Shown: positions 10,312 to 23,961, counted from the stretch's first letter. The stretch: DNA of 50,158 nucleotides from Candidatus Atopostipes pullistercoris (GCA_019116785.1 DXAZ01000086.1:1-50158), one strand, 5' to 3'. Notes: generated from the letters alone by a model not told the origin. Translations and numbers: made by a program.

Positions 10312-11466
10312 ATGAAATTTACCGTGAATCGTGTAGAATTGTTGAAAAAATTACGTGATGTACAACTAGCTATTTCTAATAAAACAACAATCCCAATTCT
10401 TACGGGATTAAAAATAGAAGCTAAAAATAATGGACTAAAACTTACCGGTAGTAATTCAGATATTTCTATTGAAACTAAATTATATGTAGAAGATGAGAAG
10501 GCTCAACTTGTCATTGAAGAAACAGGGGCTATTGTTTTACAACCTGCTCGTTTCTTTGCGGACATTATTAATCGATTATCGGATGATACTTTTACTTTTG
10601 AAGTAAATACGCAACTGCAAGCATCGATTACTTCTGCCAATTCATTTTTTACGATTAATGCATTAGATGCTTCTAGTTACCCTTATTTACCAGAAATTGA
10701 TACTAGTGATTCCTTCACATTATCTGTTCGTTTATTAAAACGTGTAATTGAACAAACAGTTATTGCGGTTTCTAAACATGAAAGTCGCCCGATATTAACA
10801 GGAGTTAATTTTTCTATTCAGGAAGGAAAACTTAAAGCTGTAGCAACCGATAGCCATCGATTAAGTCAACGCATTATTCCTGTAAATGTTCCAGAAGAGT
10901 TAGCGTTTCAAATTGTTATTCCAGGAAATAGTCTATTAGAACTTTCAAAAATATTGACGGATGATATCGAAGAAGTGAATGTTGCATTAGCTGAAAATCA
11001 GATTTTATTTACAACAGAAGATACATATTTCTATTCTCGTTTACTCGAAGGAAAATATCCACAAACGGATCAGTTAATTCCAGAAGAATCTTCTACTCAG
11101 CTAACCTTAGATGTTCAAACCTTGAAAGGAGCAGTTGGACGTACATCATTACTTTCTCATGCAGGAAAAAATAATGTTGTTAAACTGTCAGTAACTGATG
11201 ATCATATTCAACTAACCAGTAATTCTCCAGAAGTTGGTTTTGTAGAAGAAGATGTTCCTTGCAAATCCATTTCAGGAGATGAAGTTGAAATTTCATTTAA
11301 TCCGGATTATTTAAGAGATGCCTTAAATACTTTCGAAAGTGGAGAAGTGACTTTAAAATTAATCTCTACTTTACGTCCTTTTGTTATTGTTCCAGCAGAA
11401 TCTGAAAATAATTATGATTTTGTTCAATTAATTACACCAATTCGAACATCAGCAGCAGCTCGATAA
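10312..11466 (+). CDS. dnaN: DNA polymerase III beta sliding clamp
   Basis: MKFTVNRVELLKKLRDVQLAISNKTTIPILTGLKI; ends PIRTS; start trimmed to the ATG at 10312. Confidence 0.97.
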   Translation: MKFTVNRVELLKKLRDVQLAISNKTTIPILTGLKIEAKNNGLKLTGSNSDISIETKLYVEDEKAQLVIEETGAIVLQPARFFADIINRLSDDTFTFEVNTQLQASITSANSFFTINALDASSYPYLPEIDTSDSFTLSVRLLKRVIEQTVIAVSKHESRPILTGVNFSIQEGKLKAVATDSHRLSQRIIPVNVPEELAFQIVIPGNSLLELSKILTDDIEEVNVALAENQILFTTEDTYFYSRLLEGKYPQTDQLIPEESSTQLTLDVQTLKGAVGRTSLLSHAGKNNVVKLSVTDDHIQLTSNSPEVGFVEEDVPCKSISGDEVEISFNPDYLRDALNTFESGEVTLKLISTLRPFVIVPAESENNYDFVQLITPIRTSAAAR

Positions 11467-11493
11467 ATTCAAAATAAATATAGAATTATTAGA

Positions 11494-11526
11494 AAAAAGT
11501 GGTTTTTATAAAAACCACTTTTTTTG
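11494..11526 (+). terminator. Rho-independent terminator after dnaN
   Basis: AAAGTGGTTTTTATAAAAACCACTTTTTTT. Confidence 0.88.
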
Positions 11527-11690
11527 ATTTTTGAGCCATATCTTTTATAAAACCCATTTTTAATATAAAGAGTTAAAAAAGCAATAGAGGCGATATATAG
11601 CCTTAAATACGCGTTTAAAATTGAATTTTCCTTCTTTTTCAAGTATAATAGATAAACAGAGCAAGTACTGAAAAATAAAGGAGCATTTTA

Positions 11691-11927
11691 ATGGATAGAA
11701 CATTAGTAGAAATTCATGATTCTTATATTACGCTTGGTCAATTTTTAAAATTGACAGATATTATATCCAGCGGAGGTATGGCTAAACCATTTTTGCAACA
11801 AATGGAAGTATTTGTAAATAATGAGCCAGAAAACCGCCGAGGAAAGAAATTATACAATCAAGATATTATCTCTATTCCAAATATCGGTGAATTTCAAATA
11901 AAATCATCAAATGAGACTCTTCCATAA
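11691..11927 (+). CDS. yaaA: S4 domain-containing protein YaaA
   Basis: 78 aa, ITLGQFLKLTDIISSGGMAKPFLQ...VNNEPENRRGKKLYNQD; conserved dnaN-yaaA-recF order. Confidence 0.92.
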   Translation: MDRTLVEIHDSYITLGQFLKLTDIISSGGMAKPFLQQMEVFVNNEPENRRGKKLYNQDIISIPNIGEFQIKSSNETLP

Positions 11928-13066
11928 TGTATTTAAAAGACATTGCCTTACAAAATTTTAGAAATTATGAGTCCTTAGAACTATCCTTTTCACCTTCAAT
12001 TAATGTATTGATTGGAGAAAATGCTCAAGGTAAAACCAATTTAATTGAGAGTATTTATTTTTTAGCAATGTCTCGAAGCCATCGGACCTCTAAAGATCGA
12101 GAACTTATTCGATGGGAAAGTGATTTTGCTAAAGTTAAAGGAGAATTGAATAAAAAGTCACATTCAGTTCCAATGGAGATTATTTTGTCTAAGCGAGGAA
12201 AAAATGCAAAATTGAATCACTTAGAACAAAAAAAGTTGAGTAATTATATTGGGCAGCTGAATGTGATTTTATTTGCTCCAGAAGATTTATCTTTAGTAAA
12301 AGGTTCGCCATCTATTCGCCGTAAATTTATAGATATGGAATTGGGACAAATGAATAAAATCTATTTACATCATCTTGTTCAGTACCAACAAATTTTAAAA
12401 CAACGTAATCAATTTCTAAAACAAGCAAAACATTCCCCTAAATTTGATCAAATCTATTTAGACGTCTTAACTGAACAACTAGCTGCTGAAGGAGCTGAAG
12501 TGTTATTTTATCGCTTCAAGTTTGTAAACCAGCTGAATGCATGGGCGCAGCAAGTTCAAATAGATATTTCTAATGGTAAAGAACATCTAAAAATCACCTA
12601 TAAAGCTCTCCCTGATATCACGGATGAATTAAGTATTGAAGAAATTTTTAACCGATTAAAAGAGTTGTATAAATCAGCCCAACAACAAGAAATAGATCAA
12701 GGAACGACTACCCTTGGTCCGCATCGAGATGATTTAATCTTTTATGTGAATGGTAAAAATGTGCAAAGATATGGTTCTCAAGGGCAACAGAGAACGACAG
12801 CATTAAGTTTAAAGTTAGCTGAAATTGAATTAATGAATGAAATTACTGGAGAGTATCCTATTTTATTATTAGATGATGTCTTAAGTGAGCTGGATGATAG
12901 TCGTCAAACTCACTTATTAAGCTCCATACAAAATAAAGTTCAAACCTTTATTACAACAACAAGTTTGGACGGGGTGCAAATGGAGTTATTGAATCACCCG
13001 CTCATTTTCTATGTAGACGAGGGAACGATAATAAATAAAGAAAACGAAGAAGAAATAAATTCATAG
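11927..13066 (+). CDS. recF: DNA replication and repair protein RecF
   Basis: MYLKDIALQNFRNYESLEL, GENAQGKTNLIESIYFLAMSRSHRT, LLLDDVLSELD. Confidence 0.97.
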   Translation: MYLKDIALQNFRNYESLELSFSPSINVLIGENAQGKTNLIESIYFLAMSRSHRTSKDRELIRWESDFAKVKGELNKKSHSVPMEIILSKRGKNAKLNHLEQKKLSNYIGQLNVILFAPEDLSLVKGSPSIRRKFIDMELGQMNKIYLHHLVQYQQILKQRNQFLKQAKHSPKFDQIYLDVLTEQLAAEGAEVLFYRFKFVNQLNAWAQQVQIDISNGKEHLKITYKALPDITDELSIEEIFNRLKELYKSAQQQEIDQGTTTLGPHRDDLIFYVNGKNVQRYGSQGQQRTTALSLKLAEIELMNEITGEYPILLLDDVLSELDDSRQTHLLSSIQNKVQTFITTTSLDGVQMELLNHPLIFYVDEGTIINKENEEEINS

Positions 13067-13100
13067 TTATTTTAAGCGTTTGAAAGATTGGAGAGTATAA

Positions 13101-15029
13101 ATGGAAGATAAAATGAAACATTTGCCTGATAGTTATGATGCAAGTCAAATTGAGGTACTTGAGGGATTAGAAGCCGTTAGAAAACGCCCTGGAATGTATA
13201 TAGGTTCAACAGGGATTGAAGGTGTTCATCATTTAGTCTGGGAAATTGTAGATAATTCAATTGATGAAGCAATGGCAGGCTTTGCAGATGAAATCAATAT
13301 AGTTATTGAGCCAGATAATCATATTCGTGTAACAGATAATGGTCGAGGGATTCCGGTTGATATTCAACACAAAACAGGACGACCTGCTTCTGAAACTGTT
13401 TTTACCGTATTACATGCTGGAGGTAAGTTCGGAGGCGGTAGTTACAAAGTGTCTGGTGGTTTACATGGGGTTGGAGCAGCCGTTGTTAACGCTCTTTCAA
13501 GTTTGTTGGAATATAGAATATATCGAGAAGGTAATATTTATTACCAAAGATTTGAAAAAGGTGTTCCTGTTAATGATATGGAAATCATTGGTGAAACAGA
13601 TTTAACAGGGTCAGAAGTTTTATTTAGACCGGATGAAGAAATTTTTAAAGAGAGCATTGAATTCAATTTCGATACCCTCTCTAACCGTAGTCAAGAATTA
13701 GCTTATTTGAATCGAGATCTAGCGATTCACTTGACTGATGAGCGAGAAGAAGAACCACATAGAATAGAGTATCAATACGGTGGTGGAATTAAAAGTTATG
13801 TAGAATATTTAAATGAAAATAAAGATGTTTTATATGAAGAACCGATTTTCTTATCTGATGAACAAGATGACATTATTGTTGAGGTTGCTTTACAGCATAC
13901 AACAGGTTATCACTTAAATTTGATGAGTTTTGCTAATAATATTCATACTCATGAAGGAGGAACACATGAGTCTGGTTTTAAATCTGCTTTGACTCGAGTA
14001 ATTAATGATTATGCTCGAAAAAATGATTACTTAAAAGACGATGATGATAACTTCTTAGGAGAAGATGTTCGTGAAGGTCTAGCAGCGATTATTAGTATTA
14101 AACATCCGGATCCTCAGTTTGAAGGTCAGACAAAAACGAAATTAGGTAATTCAGAGGTTCGTACGATTGTTGATCGACTATTTTCAGTGAATTTTGATCG
14201 CTTCTTAATGGAAAACCCTAAAATTGGAAAACAAATTATAGAAAAAGCAGATCTTGCTTCAAAAGCAAGAGTGGCAGCGAAACGTGCACGAGAAGTTACA
14301 CGGAAAAAAAGTGGCTTAGAAATCAGTAATTTACCCGGAAAATTAGCTGATTGTTCGTCGAAAGATCCTGAAATTTCAGAATTATTCATTGTTGAGGGTG
14401 ATTCAGCGGGTGGTTCTGCAAAACAAGGACGTTCACGTTTATTTCAAGCAATTTTACCGATTCGAGGTAAAATTTTAAATGTTGAAAAAGCTTCTATTGA
14501 TCGTATTTTAGCGAATGAAGAGATTCGAACTTTATTTACTGCAATGGGAACTGGATTTGGTGAAGAGTTCGATGTTGAAAAAGCTCGATACCATAAATTA
14601 ATTATTATGACGGATGCAGATGTCGATGGAGCGCATATTCGGACATTGTTGTTGACATTATTTTTCCGATATATGCGTCCAGCAATTGAGGCAGGGTATA
14701 TTTATGTGGCTCAACCACCTTTATACCAAGTTCGTCAAGGAAAAACTTCTGTTTATCTTGATTCAGACGATGAACTTGAAGAGTATTTACAGACGATTCC
14801 AAGCTCACCAAAACCAGCGGTACAACGTTATAAAGGTCTTGGAGAAATGGATGCAGATCAACTTTGGGAGACTACAATGGATCCAGATTCTAGAAGATTA
14901 ACACGCGTGCATGTTGATGATGCAAAAGAATCGGATCGTGTGATGACCATGTTAATGGGAGATAAAGTTCCTCCTCGTCGTAAATTTATTGAAGAAAATG
15001 CTCGGTATGTTGAAAATATTGATATTTAG
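13101..15029 (+). CDS. gyrB: DNA gyrase subunit B
   Basis: [60 protein letters not shown]. Confidence 0.98.
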   Translation: MEDKMKHLPDSYDASQIEVLEGLEAVRKRPGMYIGSTGIEGVHHLVWEIVDNSIDEAMAGFADEINIVIEPDNHIRVTDNGRGIPVDIQHKTGRPASETVFTVLHAGGKFGGGSYKVSGGLHGVGAAVVNALSSLLEYRIYREGNIYYQRFEKGVPVNDMEIIGETDLTGSEVLFRPDEEIFKESIEFNFDTLSNRSQELAYLNRDLAIHLTDEREEEPHRIEYQYGGGIKSYVEYLNENKDVLYEEPIFLSDEQDDIIVEVALQHTTGYHLNLMSFANNIHTHEGGTHESGFKSALTRVINDYARKNDYLKDDDDNFLGEDVREGLAAIISIKHPDPQFEGQTKTKLGNSEVRTIVDRLFSVNFDRFLMENPKIGKQIIEKADLASKARVAAKRAREVTRKKSGLEISNLPGKLADCSSKDPEISELFIVEGDSAGGSAKQGRSRLFQAILPIRGKILNVEKASIDRILANEEIRTLFTAMGTGFGEEFDVEKARYHKLIIMTDADVDGAHIRTLLLTLFFRYMRPAIEAGYIYVAQPPLYQVRQGKTSVYLDSDDELEEYLQTIPSSPKPAVQRYKGLGEMDADQLWETTMDPDSRRLTRVHVDDAKESDRVMTMLMGDKVPPRRKFIEENARYVENIDI

Positions 15030-15077
15030 TTATGACTGTACACAAAGAACGTAATGAAGTGGGAGGAGTTTTAAAAG

Positions 15078-17636
15078 TTGGCTGAAAATAGAAGTGGAAT
15101 TGAGGAAATACAACTTTCCCAAGAAATGCAAAAATCATTCTTAGATTATTCGATGAGTGTTATCGTCTCTCGAGCCCTTCCAGATGTTCGAGATGGATTA
15201 AAGCCGGTTCACCGTCGAATTCTCTATGGAATGAATGAACTAGGAAATACGCCCGATAAAGCGCATAAAAAATCAGCACGTATTGTTGGAGATGTTATGG
15301 GGAAATATCACCCACATGGGGATTCTGCCATTTATGATGCTATGGTACGTATGTCTCAGGACTTTAGTTATCGTTATCCTTTAGTTGATGGCCATGGTAA
15401 CTTTGGCTCTGTTGATGGCGATCAAGCAGCGGCTATGCGTTATACAGAAGCACGAATGAGTAAAATTGCTTTACAATTGCTTCGCGATATCAATAAAAAT
15501 ACAGTAGATTTTCAAGAAAATTATGATGGGAATGAATCCGAACCAACTGTACTACCAGCGAAATTTCCAAACCTTTTAGTGAATGGAGCTAGTGGTATTG
15601 CTGTAGGGATGGCAACGAATATTCCTACACATAATTTAAGAGAAACAATCAATGCTTGTCGAGTAATTCTAAAAAATCCAGAGGCAACTACCGCTGATTT
15701 GATGGAAGTTCTTCCGGGTCCTGATTTCCCAACTGGAGGAATTGTCCTTGGAAAATCTGGTATCCGAAAAGCTTATGATACCGGTCGAGGGTCTATCCAA
15801 GTTCGGGCAAAAACACGGATTGAAGAAGAAAATGGTCGTGAACGAATTATCGTTGATGAAATTCCATATTTAGTAAATAAAGCTAAATTGGTTGAAAAGA
15901 TTGCAGAACTTGCTCGAGATAAACGTATTGAAGGAATCACTGCTCTAAATGATGAATCGGATCGAGAAGGTATGCGGATTACCATTGATATTCGTAGAGA
16001 TGCTTCAGCAGCAGTCATTTTAAATAACTTATTCAAAATGACCTCATTGCAAACTTCTTTTGGTTTCAACATGTTAGCGATTGTCAATGGTGTTCCACGT
16101 ACATTAAACCTTAAAGAAATCTTAGTTTATTATTTGGACCATCAACGTGAGATCATTCGTCGTCGTACACAATTTGATAAAGAAAAAGCTGAAGCACGTG
16201 CTCATATTTTAGAAGGATTACGTATTGCTTTAGATCATATTGATGCGATTATTTCGATTATTCGTAATTCAGAAACAGGAGCTATCGCAAAAGAAGCTTT
16301 AATGACACAATATGAACTAAGTGATAGACAGGCACAAGCGATATTAGATATGCGAATGGTTCGATTAACTGGATTAGAACGAGAAAAAATTGAAGAAGAA
16401 TATCAAGAACTTAAAGCGTTAATTTCTGATTTAAAAGATATTTTAGCCAATCCAAAACGTATTGATTCTATTATTGATGAAGAAATGACCGAAATAGCTG
16501 ATAAATATGGAGATGATCGTCGTACAGAATTAATGGTTGGAGAAGCATTAAGTATTGAAGACGAGGATTTAATTGAAGAAGAAGAAGTTGTCATTACTTT
16601 ATCACACAATGGATATATGAAACGAATGCCTATTACCGAATTTAAAACACAAAATCGTGGAGGTCGTGGAGTTAAAGGAATGGTTACTAATGACGATGAT
16701 TTTGTCGAAACTATTCTATCAACATCTACACATGATATGATTTTATTCTTTACAAATACAGGGAAAGTATATAAAGCAAAAGCATATGAAATTCCTGAAT
16801 ACAGTCGTACAGCAAAAGGAATTCCTGCTTTGAACTTTTTAGGTATTGCTAATGATGAACAAATTCAAGCGGTTGTTAGCTTAAATGAAAAGCCAGAAGA
16901 GGGCGAGCAGCTCTTCTTTGCAACAAAACAAGGAACCGTTAAACGTACAGAGGCTACAGAATTTCAAAATGTTCGTACGAGTGGTCTAATTGCGATTAAA
17001 CTAAACGAAGGGGACGAATTAATTTCTGTTCGCTTAACGGATGGACATCAAAATATTATTATTGGTACAAAAGATGGCTATGCTGTTAGTTTCAGTGAAC
17101 AAGATGTTCGTTCTATGGGTCGAAATGCGACAGGAGTTCGTGGAATTAGCTTGCGTGAAGGTGATTTTGTAGTAGGAGCGGGTATTTTAACTGATGATAG
17201 TTATGTTTTAACCATTTCAGAAAATGGATACGGTAAAGCGACTGAGGCAGCTCAATATTCGATTCGAAGACGTGGAGGAAAAGGAGTAAAAACCTTTAAA
17301 ATTACTGAACGTAATGGCTCACTTGTTGGATTATCTACTATTATTGGCGATGAAGATATCTTATTAATTACCAATGAAGGGATTATTATCCGATTTGAAG
17401 CCAGTAATATTTCAAAGACAGGTCGAGATACACAAGGTGTTCGACTCATGCGTTTAGATGAAGAGCAATCGATCTCTACATTATGTGTAGTGGATCCAAC
17501 AGAAGAAGATGAGGACGAAAATAAAGATCCGTCTGATAAACTTCCAGCTTCAGAAGAATTATCTGAACGTCCCGATGAGGTTGACGAACTCCTTCATCGT
17601 GCTGAAGATGATTTAACGGATTCAGATGAAGAATAA
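15078..17636 (+). CDS. gyrA: DNA gyrase subunit A
   Basis: TTG start; [48 protein letters not shown]; acidic C-terminal tail. Confidence 0.98.
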   Translation: MAENRSGIEEIQLSQEMQKSFLDYSMSVIVSRALPDVRDGLKPVHRRILYGMNELGNTPDKAHKKSARIVGDVMGKYHPHGDSAIYDAMVRMSQDFSYRYPLVDGHGNFGSVDGDQAAAMRYTEARMSKIALQLLRDINKNTVDFQENYDGNESEPTVLPAKFPNLLVNGASGIAVGMATNIPTHNLRETINACRVILKNPEATTADLMEVLPGPDFPTGGIVLGKSGIRKAYDTGRGSIQVRAKTRIEEENGRERIIVDEIPYLVNKAKLVEKIAELARDKRIEGITALNDESDREGMRITIDIRRDASAAVILNNLFKMTSLQTSFGFNMLAIVNGVPRTLNLKEILVYYLDHQREIIRRRTQFDKEKAEARAHILEGLRIALDHIDAIISIIRNSETGAIAKEALMTQYELSDRQAQAILDMRMVRLTGLEREKIEEEYQELKALISDLKDILANPKRIDSIIDEEMTEIADKYGDDRRTELMVGEALSIEDEDLIEEEEVVITLSHNGYMKRMPITEFKTQNRGGRGVKGMVTNDDDFVETILSTSTHDMILFFTNTGKVYKAKAYEIPEYSRTAKGIPALNFLGIANDEQIQAVVSLNEKPEEGEQLFFATKQGTVKRTEATEFQNVRTSGLIAIKLNEGDELISVRLTDGHQNIIIGTKDGYAVSFSEQDVRSMGRNATGVRGISLREGDFVVGAGILTDDSYVLTISENGYGKATEAAQYSIRRRGGKGVKTFKITERNGSLVGLSTIIGDEDILLITNEGIIIRFEASNISKTGRDTQGVRLMRLDEEQSISTLCVVDPTEEDEDENKDPSDKLPASEELSERPDEVDELLHRAEDDLTDSDEE

Positions 17637-17661
17637 ATATAAAATAGAACCTCTTTAACTT

Positions 17662-17715
17662 AAACACCATTTAAACAGGAGAACGTTAATTTACCCTGTT
17701 TAAATGGTGTTTTTT
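17662..17715 (+). terminator. Strong rho-independent terminator after gyrA
   Basis: AACACCATTTAAACAGG...CCTGTTTAAATGGTGTT: 17-bp perfect stem plus T-tract. Confidence 0.93.
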
Positions 17716-17834
17716 AAAATTTTAATTTATTGTTTAAAAATAAAAAATGAGTCAAGGAACATTCTTTTACATCAAGGAAAGAAATAAGAGAATTCCCTTT
17801 GTTTGTCAACAGTTCTATGATATTATTTAATTAA

Positions 17835-19393
<1,559 letters not shown>

Positions 19394-19493
19394 AATTAAA
19401 AGTAATGGATGTCAGCCTCTATCTTACTTAAAATGATTTGAGATAGAGGTTGAATCCATATAAATATTTTTAATCAGAGGGAGGAGTAAAAGG

Positions 19494-21161
19494 ATGAAAT
19501 TTTCCTCAAAAACGAGAACTGAGGCCATTGAAAGGTTAGCTTCTGAGCACTTAGATTTATTAATTATTGGTGGAGGAATTACTGGAGCTGGTTTAGCATT
19601 ACAAGCAGGAGCTAAAGATTTGAATGCAGGGTTAATTGAGATGCAAGATTTTGCTGCAGGAACCTCTAGCCGTTCAACTAAATTAGTTCATGGAGGCTTA
19701 CGCTATTTAAAACAATTTGAAGTGGAATTGGTTGCTGAGATTTTGAAAGAACGGAAAGTGATTAGTAACAATGCTCCTCATATTGTTCAGCCAGAGAAGA
19801 TGTTACTACCCGTTTATGAAGAAGAAGGTGCCTCTTTCACAGCCTTTTCTTCAGATATTGCTTTAGATTTATATGATCACTTAGCCGAAGTAGATGACAC
19901 TTGGTCGTATAATTTTATCTCAAGAGATGAAGTCTTAAAAGAAGCACCAGGGATTAAAGAAGATGGATTAATTAATGGAGGATTATACTTAGATTATGTG
20001 AATGATGATGCACGTTTAACTATAGAGATCATCAAAAAAGCACATGAATTAGGGACATTAATGGCCAATTATGTAAAGGCTATTGATTTTATTTATGATA
20101 AAAATGATCATATCATTGGTGTTTTAGCTGAAGACACTTTAACTCAAGAAACGTTTAATATTTATGCAAAAGTGGTGGTAAATGCTACAGGTCCTTGGTC
20201 AGATAAAACTCGCAGTTTGCAGAATGTATTAGAAGAAAACCGAATGTATCCAACTAAAGGAATTCATCTAGTGGTTGATGAAGAGAAATTACCTGTGAAG
20301 CGTACGATATATACCGATACAGGATTAGCCGATGAGCGGATGATTTTTATTATTCCGCGAGGGAACAAAACATATTTTGGAACGACAGATACGCCATACG
20401 AAGGGGAACTTATAGAACCACCTATCACACAAGAAGATATCGATTATTTGTTGAAAGCTGTTAACTATCGTTTCCCAGATGTTCATTTGACAATTGAGGA
20501 TATTGAAGCTGGCTGGGCTGGTTTACGACCTCTAATCTTAGAAGAAGGGGCAATGGATGCTTCTAGAATTTCAAGAAAGCATGATGTTTTTGTCTCGGAA
20601 GCAGGATTAGTCACTATAGCAGGAGGAAAACTTACAGATTATCGACTAATGGCAGAAGATACATTTATGACGATTGAAGATGAATTAAAAATGAAAACAG
20701 GAGAGACGTATCCGGAAGGGAATACAAAACATATTTCATTGTCTGGAGGAAATTTACCTCCAAATACGACGTTAGAAGAGTATATTCAAAAAAATATTTC
20801 TAAAGGAACAGAAATCGGCCTTACAGAAGCCGAATCTAGGTATTTAATTCATTGGTATGGAACTAATGCCGAAATTGTATTCTCTCTAATAGACGATTTA
20901 GAGAGAAAAGATTTACCATTGAAATTAGAGTTAGCCCTACGTTATGCGCTTGAATATGAAAGTGTATTGTCTCCCGTAGATTTCTTTTTAAGACGGACAG
21001 AAATTTTGTTATTTTCATCTGAAAATATTGACCATTGGAAAAATGATGTTGTAGATTATATGGCTCGTTATTTAGAGTGGTCAGAGAAAGAAAAAGAAAA
21101 TTATCTAAAACAATTGGAAGAAGCAATTTCACATATACAACTTAAAAATTTAAGAAAATAA
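19494..21161 (+). CDS. glpD: FAD-dependent glycerol-3-phosphate dehydrogenase/oxidase (GlpD/GlpO family)
   Basis: DLLIIGGGITGAGLALQAGAKDLNAGLIEMQDFAAGTSSRSTKLVHGGLRYL; located between glpK and glpF. Confidence 0.93.
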   Translation: MKFSSKTRTEAIERLASEHLDLLIIGGGITGAGLALQAGAKDLNAGLIEMQDFAAGTSSRSTKLVHGGLRYLKQFEVELVAEILKERKVISNNAPHIVQPEKMLLPVYEEEGASFTAFSSDIALDLYDHLAEVDDTWSYNFISRDEVLKEAPGIKEDGLINGGLYLDYVNDDARLTIEIIKKAHELGTLMANYVKAIDFIYDKNDHIIGVLAEDTLTQETFNIYAKVVVNATGPWSDKTRSLQNVLEENRMYPTKGIHLVVDEEKLPVKRTIYTDTGLADERMIFIIPRGNKTYFGTTDTPYEGELIEPPITQEDIDYLLKAVNYRFPDVHLTIEDIEAGWAGLRPLILEEGAMDASRISRKHDVFVSEAGLVTIAGGKLTDYRLMAEDTFMTIEDELKMKTGETYPEGNTKHISLSGGNLPPNTTLEEYIQKNISKGTEIGLTEAESRYLIHWYGTNAEIVFSLIDDLERKDLPLKLELALRYALEYESVLSPVDFFLRRTEILLFSSENIDHWKNDVVDYMARYLEWSEKEKENYLKQLEEAISHIQLKNLRK

Positions 21162-21184
21162 AAGAATATAAGGAGTTGTTATTT

Positions 21185-21904
21185 ATGGATACAACACTGG
21201 CTCAGCAAATGCTGGGGGAATTTATTGGAACACTTGTATTGATTTTATTAGGTGATGGTGTAGTTGCAGCAGATGTGTTGAAGAAAACAAAGTCAGAAAA
21301 TACAGGTTGGGTACTTATTACATTCGGTTGGGGGCTTGCTGTAACGATGGCTGTATTCGTATCCGGTTATCTCTCTCCAGCGCACCTTAATCCTGCAGTA
21401 ACTTTAGGAATGGCTATTTCAGGAGACCTTCCTTGGGGGAGTGTTCTTCCTTATGTTCTTGCCCAAATGGCAGGAGCCATAGTAGGAGCTACCTTAGTAT
21501 GGATTCATTACAGACCTCATTTTGATGAGACAGAAGATCAAATGACAAAGTTAGCAGTATTTTCTACAGCACCAGCGATTCGTGATACTTCATCTAACTT
21601 AATCGGAGAAATTATAGGAACGTTTGTTCTCGTTTTTGGTATTTTAGCTTTTGGTCGAGGATCATTTACAGACGGATTAAACCCAATTGTTGTGGGGTTA
21701 TTAATTGTTTCAATCGGGATGTCACTAGGTGGTACAACAGGATATGCGATTAATCCTGCACGTGACCTTGGGCCGCGCATTGCTCATCAAATCTTACCTA
21801 TATCCAATAAAGGAGATTCAGATTGGGGCTATGCATGGATTCCAGTAGTAGGTCCATTGCTTGGTGGAGCCATTGCTGCATTATTATTTGGACTTATTCC
21901 TTAA
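21185..21904 (+). CDS. glpF: Glycerol uptake facilitator (aquaglyceroporin)
   Basis: MIP motifs AHLNPAVTLG and YAINPARDLGPRI; start set to the ATG with SD AAGGAG. Confidence 0.95.
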   Translation: MDTTLAQQMLGEFIGTLVLILLGDGVVAADVLKKTKSENTGWVLITFGWGLAVTMAVFVSGYLSPAHLNPAVTLGMAISGDLPWGSVLPYVLAQMAGAIVGATLVWIHYRPHFDETEDQMTKLAVFSTAPAIRDTSSNLIGEIIGTFVLVFGILAFGRGSFTDGLNPIVVGLLIVSIGMSLGGTTGYAINPARDLGPRIAHQILPISNKGDSDWGYAWIPVVGPLLGGAIAALLFGLIP

Positions 21905-21907
21905 AAT

Positions 21908-21955
21908 GAAAAATAAAAAGAACCTCATTTCTTTTGAGGTTCTTTTTATTTTTCA
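21908..21955. terminator. Bidirectional terminator between convergent glpF and dhaM
   Basis: AAAAAGAACCTCATTTCTTTTGAGGTTCTTTTT. Confidence 0.88.
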
Positions 21956-21968
21956 AGTATTTTTTAAC

Positions 21969-22346
21969 TTATTCTTTTATAACAAGTGGCTTTAATTGTT
22001 CTTCAATGACTTCTAAATCTACATCCGTTTGCAATAAAGAAGCGGCTACATAAGCTCCTTCGATAAAGGCTGTTTCATATAATTTAATTTCTTTATCACT
22101 ATATTCCATAGCCATCTCTAAATTCATTTTAGCGCTCCCTAAATCATAAAAAGCTAGTATTGTTTCTTCTTCGAAAGTATTAAGAACTTGACTTATTTTT
22201 TCGAAATTAGTTCCGATTTCTCCATCATCCGTCCCACCAGCTGTTTTTATAGAGACATCACCAGCTACTTGTTTCAATAATCTTAATAAACCATCTGTAA
22301 TTTCTTCGACATGAGAAACTAATAAAATTCCATACTTATTTGTCAT
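21969..22346 (-). CDS. dhaM: PTS-dependent dihydroxyacetone kinase phosphotransferase subunit DhaM
   Basis: YGILLVSHVEEITDGLLRLLKQVAGDVSIKTAGGTDDGEIGT; follows dhaKL. Confidence 0.9.
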   Translation of the reverse strand: MTNKYGILLVSHVEEITDGLLRLLKQVAGDVSIKTAGGTDDGEIGTNFEKISQVLNTFEEETILAFYDLGSAKMNLEMAMEYSDKEIKLYETAFIEGAYVAASLLQTDVDLEVIEEQLKPLVIKE

Positions 22347-22926
22347 CTAATACCCCCGATTCTAGCAAAGCTTCAAAGAAATAGGCACTAGATTGCGCAC
22401 CAGGATCGATATGTCCAATAGAACGCTCTCCTAAATAAGAAGCTCTACCTTTTGTAGCTTTCATATCTTTTGTACTTTCTAAGCTTTCTTGAATAATTTC
22501 ATCCGTAAAGGAACCAGACTGTATATGATCAATGACTGGAGCCCATTCATCAACCATTGTTTTTTCTCCTACTTCTGCTTTCCCTCTTTTTTGAATGCCA
22601 TTTAAACCGGCTTCTAACAGTTCACCAATGTCTTCTGTTTCTTTCGCTTTCTTGGCCATTTCAATAAAAGCTGATCCATATAAAGGACCAGAAGCGCCAC
22701 CCACTTTACTTACTAAGGTCATTCCGACATCTTGAAATAATTTAGAGAGATTATCATAGGTTGTTTCTTCAGCTTTTTCTTGGATAGCTGCAGCCCCACG
22801 TGTTAAATTACTTCCATGATCGCCATCTCCAATGGCAGTATCTAATTTATTTAGCGTTTCTTTATTTTGAGTAACCTTTTGTCCGAATAATTCAATCCAT
22901 TTGCTTACTTTTTCAATCATAGACAT
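22336..22926 (-). CDS. dhaL: Dihydroxyacetone kinase ADP-binding subunit DhaL
   Basis: LDTAIGDGDHGSNLTRG; GGASGPLYGSAF; GRASYLGERSIGHIDPGAQSS. Confidence 0.95.
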   Translation of the reverse strand: MSMIEKVSKWIELFGQKVTQNKETLNKLDTAIGDGDHGSNLTRGAAAIQEKAEETTYDNLSKLFQDVGMTLVSKVGGASGPLYGSAFIEMAKKAKETEDIGELLEAGLNGIQKRGKAEVGEKTMVDEWAPVIDHIQSGSFTDEIIQESLESTKDMKATKGRASYLGERSIGHIDPGAQSSAYFFEALLESGVLDDK

Positions 22927-22962
22927 CCCACTCTCTAGAATTTGATTATTAATTGATCATTT

Positions 22963-23961
22963 TTACCATGAAATTGTGTCAACTGGCATATTTAAATAAT
23001 CTAACCATTTTTTATCTTCTAATCGAACTAGTGTTAAAGAAAGACCTTCCATATCAATAGAAGTCATATAATCTCCAACTTTTCTAAAAGATAAATTTAA
23101 TCCTTCATGATTTACTAATAATTCTTTTACATCATTCATAAAAACAAATTGCTCCATCAATGGCGTAGCACCCATTCCATTAACTAAAACAGCATATTCG
23201 TCGCCTTTGTTCCAATTAAAAGCTTTTTTCAATTGTTCAACAAGCTCAGTAGCTAGTTCTTTTGAAGGCTTTAATTTCTCTCTACGATATCCAGGCTCTC
23301 CATGAATACCCACACCATATTCAATTTCGTCATCCTCAATCTCAAAACCAGGACTTCCAACCTCAGGATTGGTGGCTGGACTTAATGCAACTCCAATTGT
23401 TTTTATATTTGGAATTAAACGATCTGCTAATTCTTTGATTTCATCTAGAGACTTTCCTTCTTCAGCAGCAGCTCCCAATATTTTATGCACAAGAACGGTA
23501 CCAGCAACCCCACGTTTACCAGCAGTATAAGTACTATCTTCTACAGCAATGTCATCATCAACAACAATTGTTTCTACTTTAATATCTTCTAAATCAGCTA
23601 AATCTTGAGCCATCTCAAAATTCATTACATCGCCTGTATAATTTTTGATAATTAAAAATACTCCAGCTCCTTCATCACTTGCCTTGATTCCTTCAAAGAC
23701 TTGATCAGGCGTAGGAGAAGTAAAAACTTGTCCAGCGACTGCTGCTGACAGCATACCTTTTCCAACAAAACCTGCATGGGAAGGTTCATGTCCACTCCCA
23801 CCACCACTGACTAAACCTACTTTGCCATTTTTTTCTGCTTTTCTATGGACAACCATGGTGTCAGGAATACGTTCTACTAATGAATCATAAGCGAATACTA
23901 AGCCATTCAACATTTCATCTACGACTTGATCGGGATTATTGATAATTTTTTTCATTGCCAT
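22963..23961 (-). CDS. dhaK: Dihydroxyacetone kinase substrate-binding subunit DhaK
   Basis: MKKIINNPDQVVDEMLNGL; GLVSGGGSGHEPSHAGFVGKGMLSAAVAGQVFTSP. Confidence 0.96.
   Translation of the reverse strand: MAMKKIINNPDQVVDEMLNGLVFAYDSLVERIPDTMVVHRKAEKNGKVGLVSGGGSGHEPSHAGFVGKGMLSAAVAGQVFTSPTPDQVFEGIKASDEGAGVFLIIKNYTGDVMNFEMAQDLADLEDIKVETIVVDDDIAVEDSTYTAGKRGVAGTVLVHKILGAAAEEGKSLDEIKELADRLIPNIKTIGVALSPATNPEVGSPGFEIEDDEIEYGVGIHGEPGYRREKLKPSKELATELVEQLKKAFNWNKGDEYAVLVNGMGATPLMEQFVFMNDVKELLVNHEGLNLSFRKVGDYMTSIDMEGLSLTLVRLEDKKWLDYLNMPVDTISW

Noticed and set aside
15078-15500. Quinolone-resistance substitution in the GyrA QRDR ([15 protein letters not shown])
   Set aside because: Serine at the key position is retained, and the Ala and Asp seen here also occur in wild-type gyrases of other bacteria.
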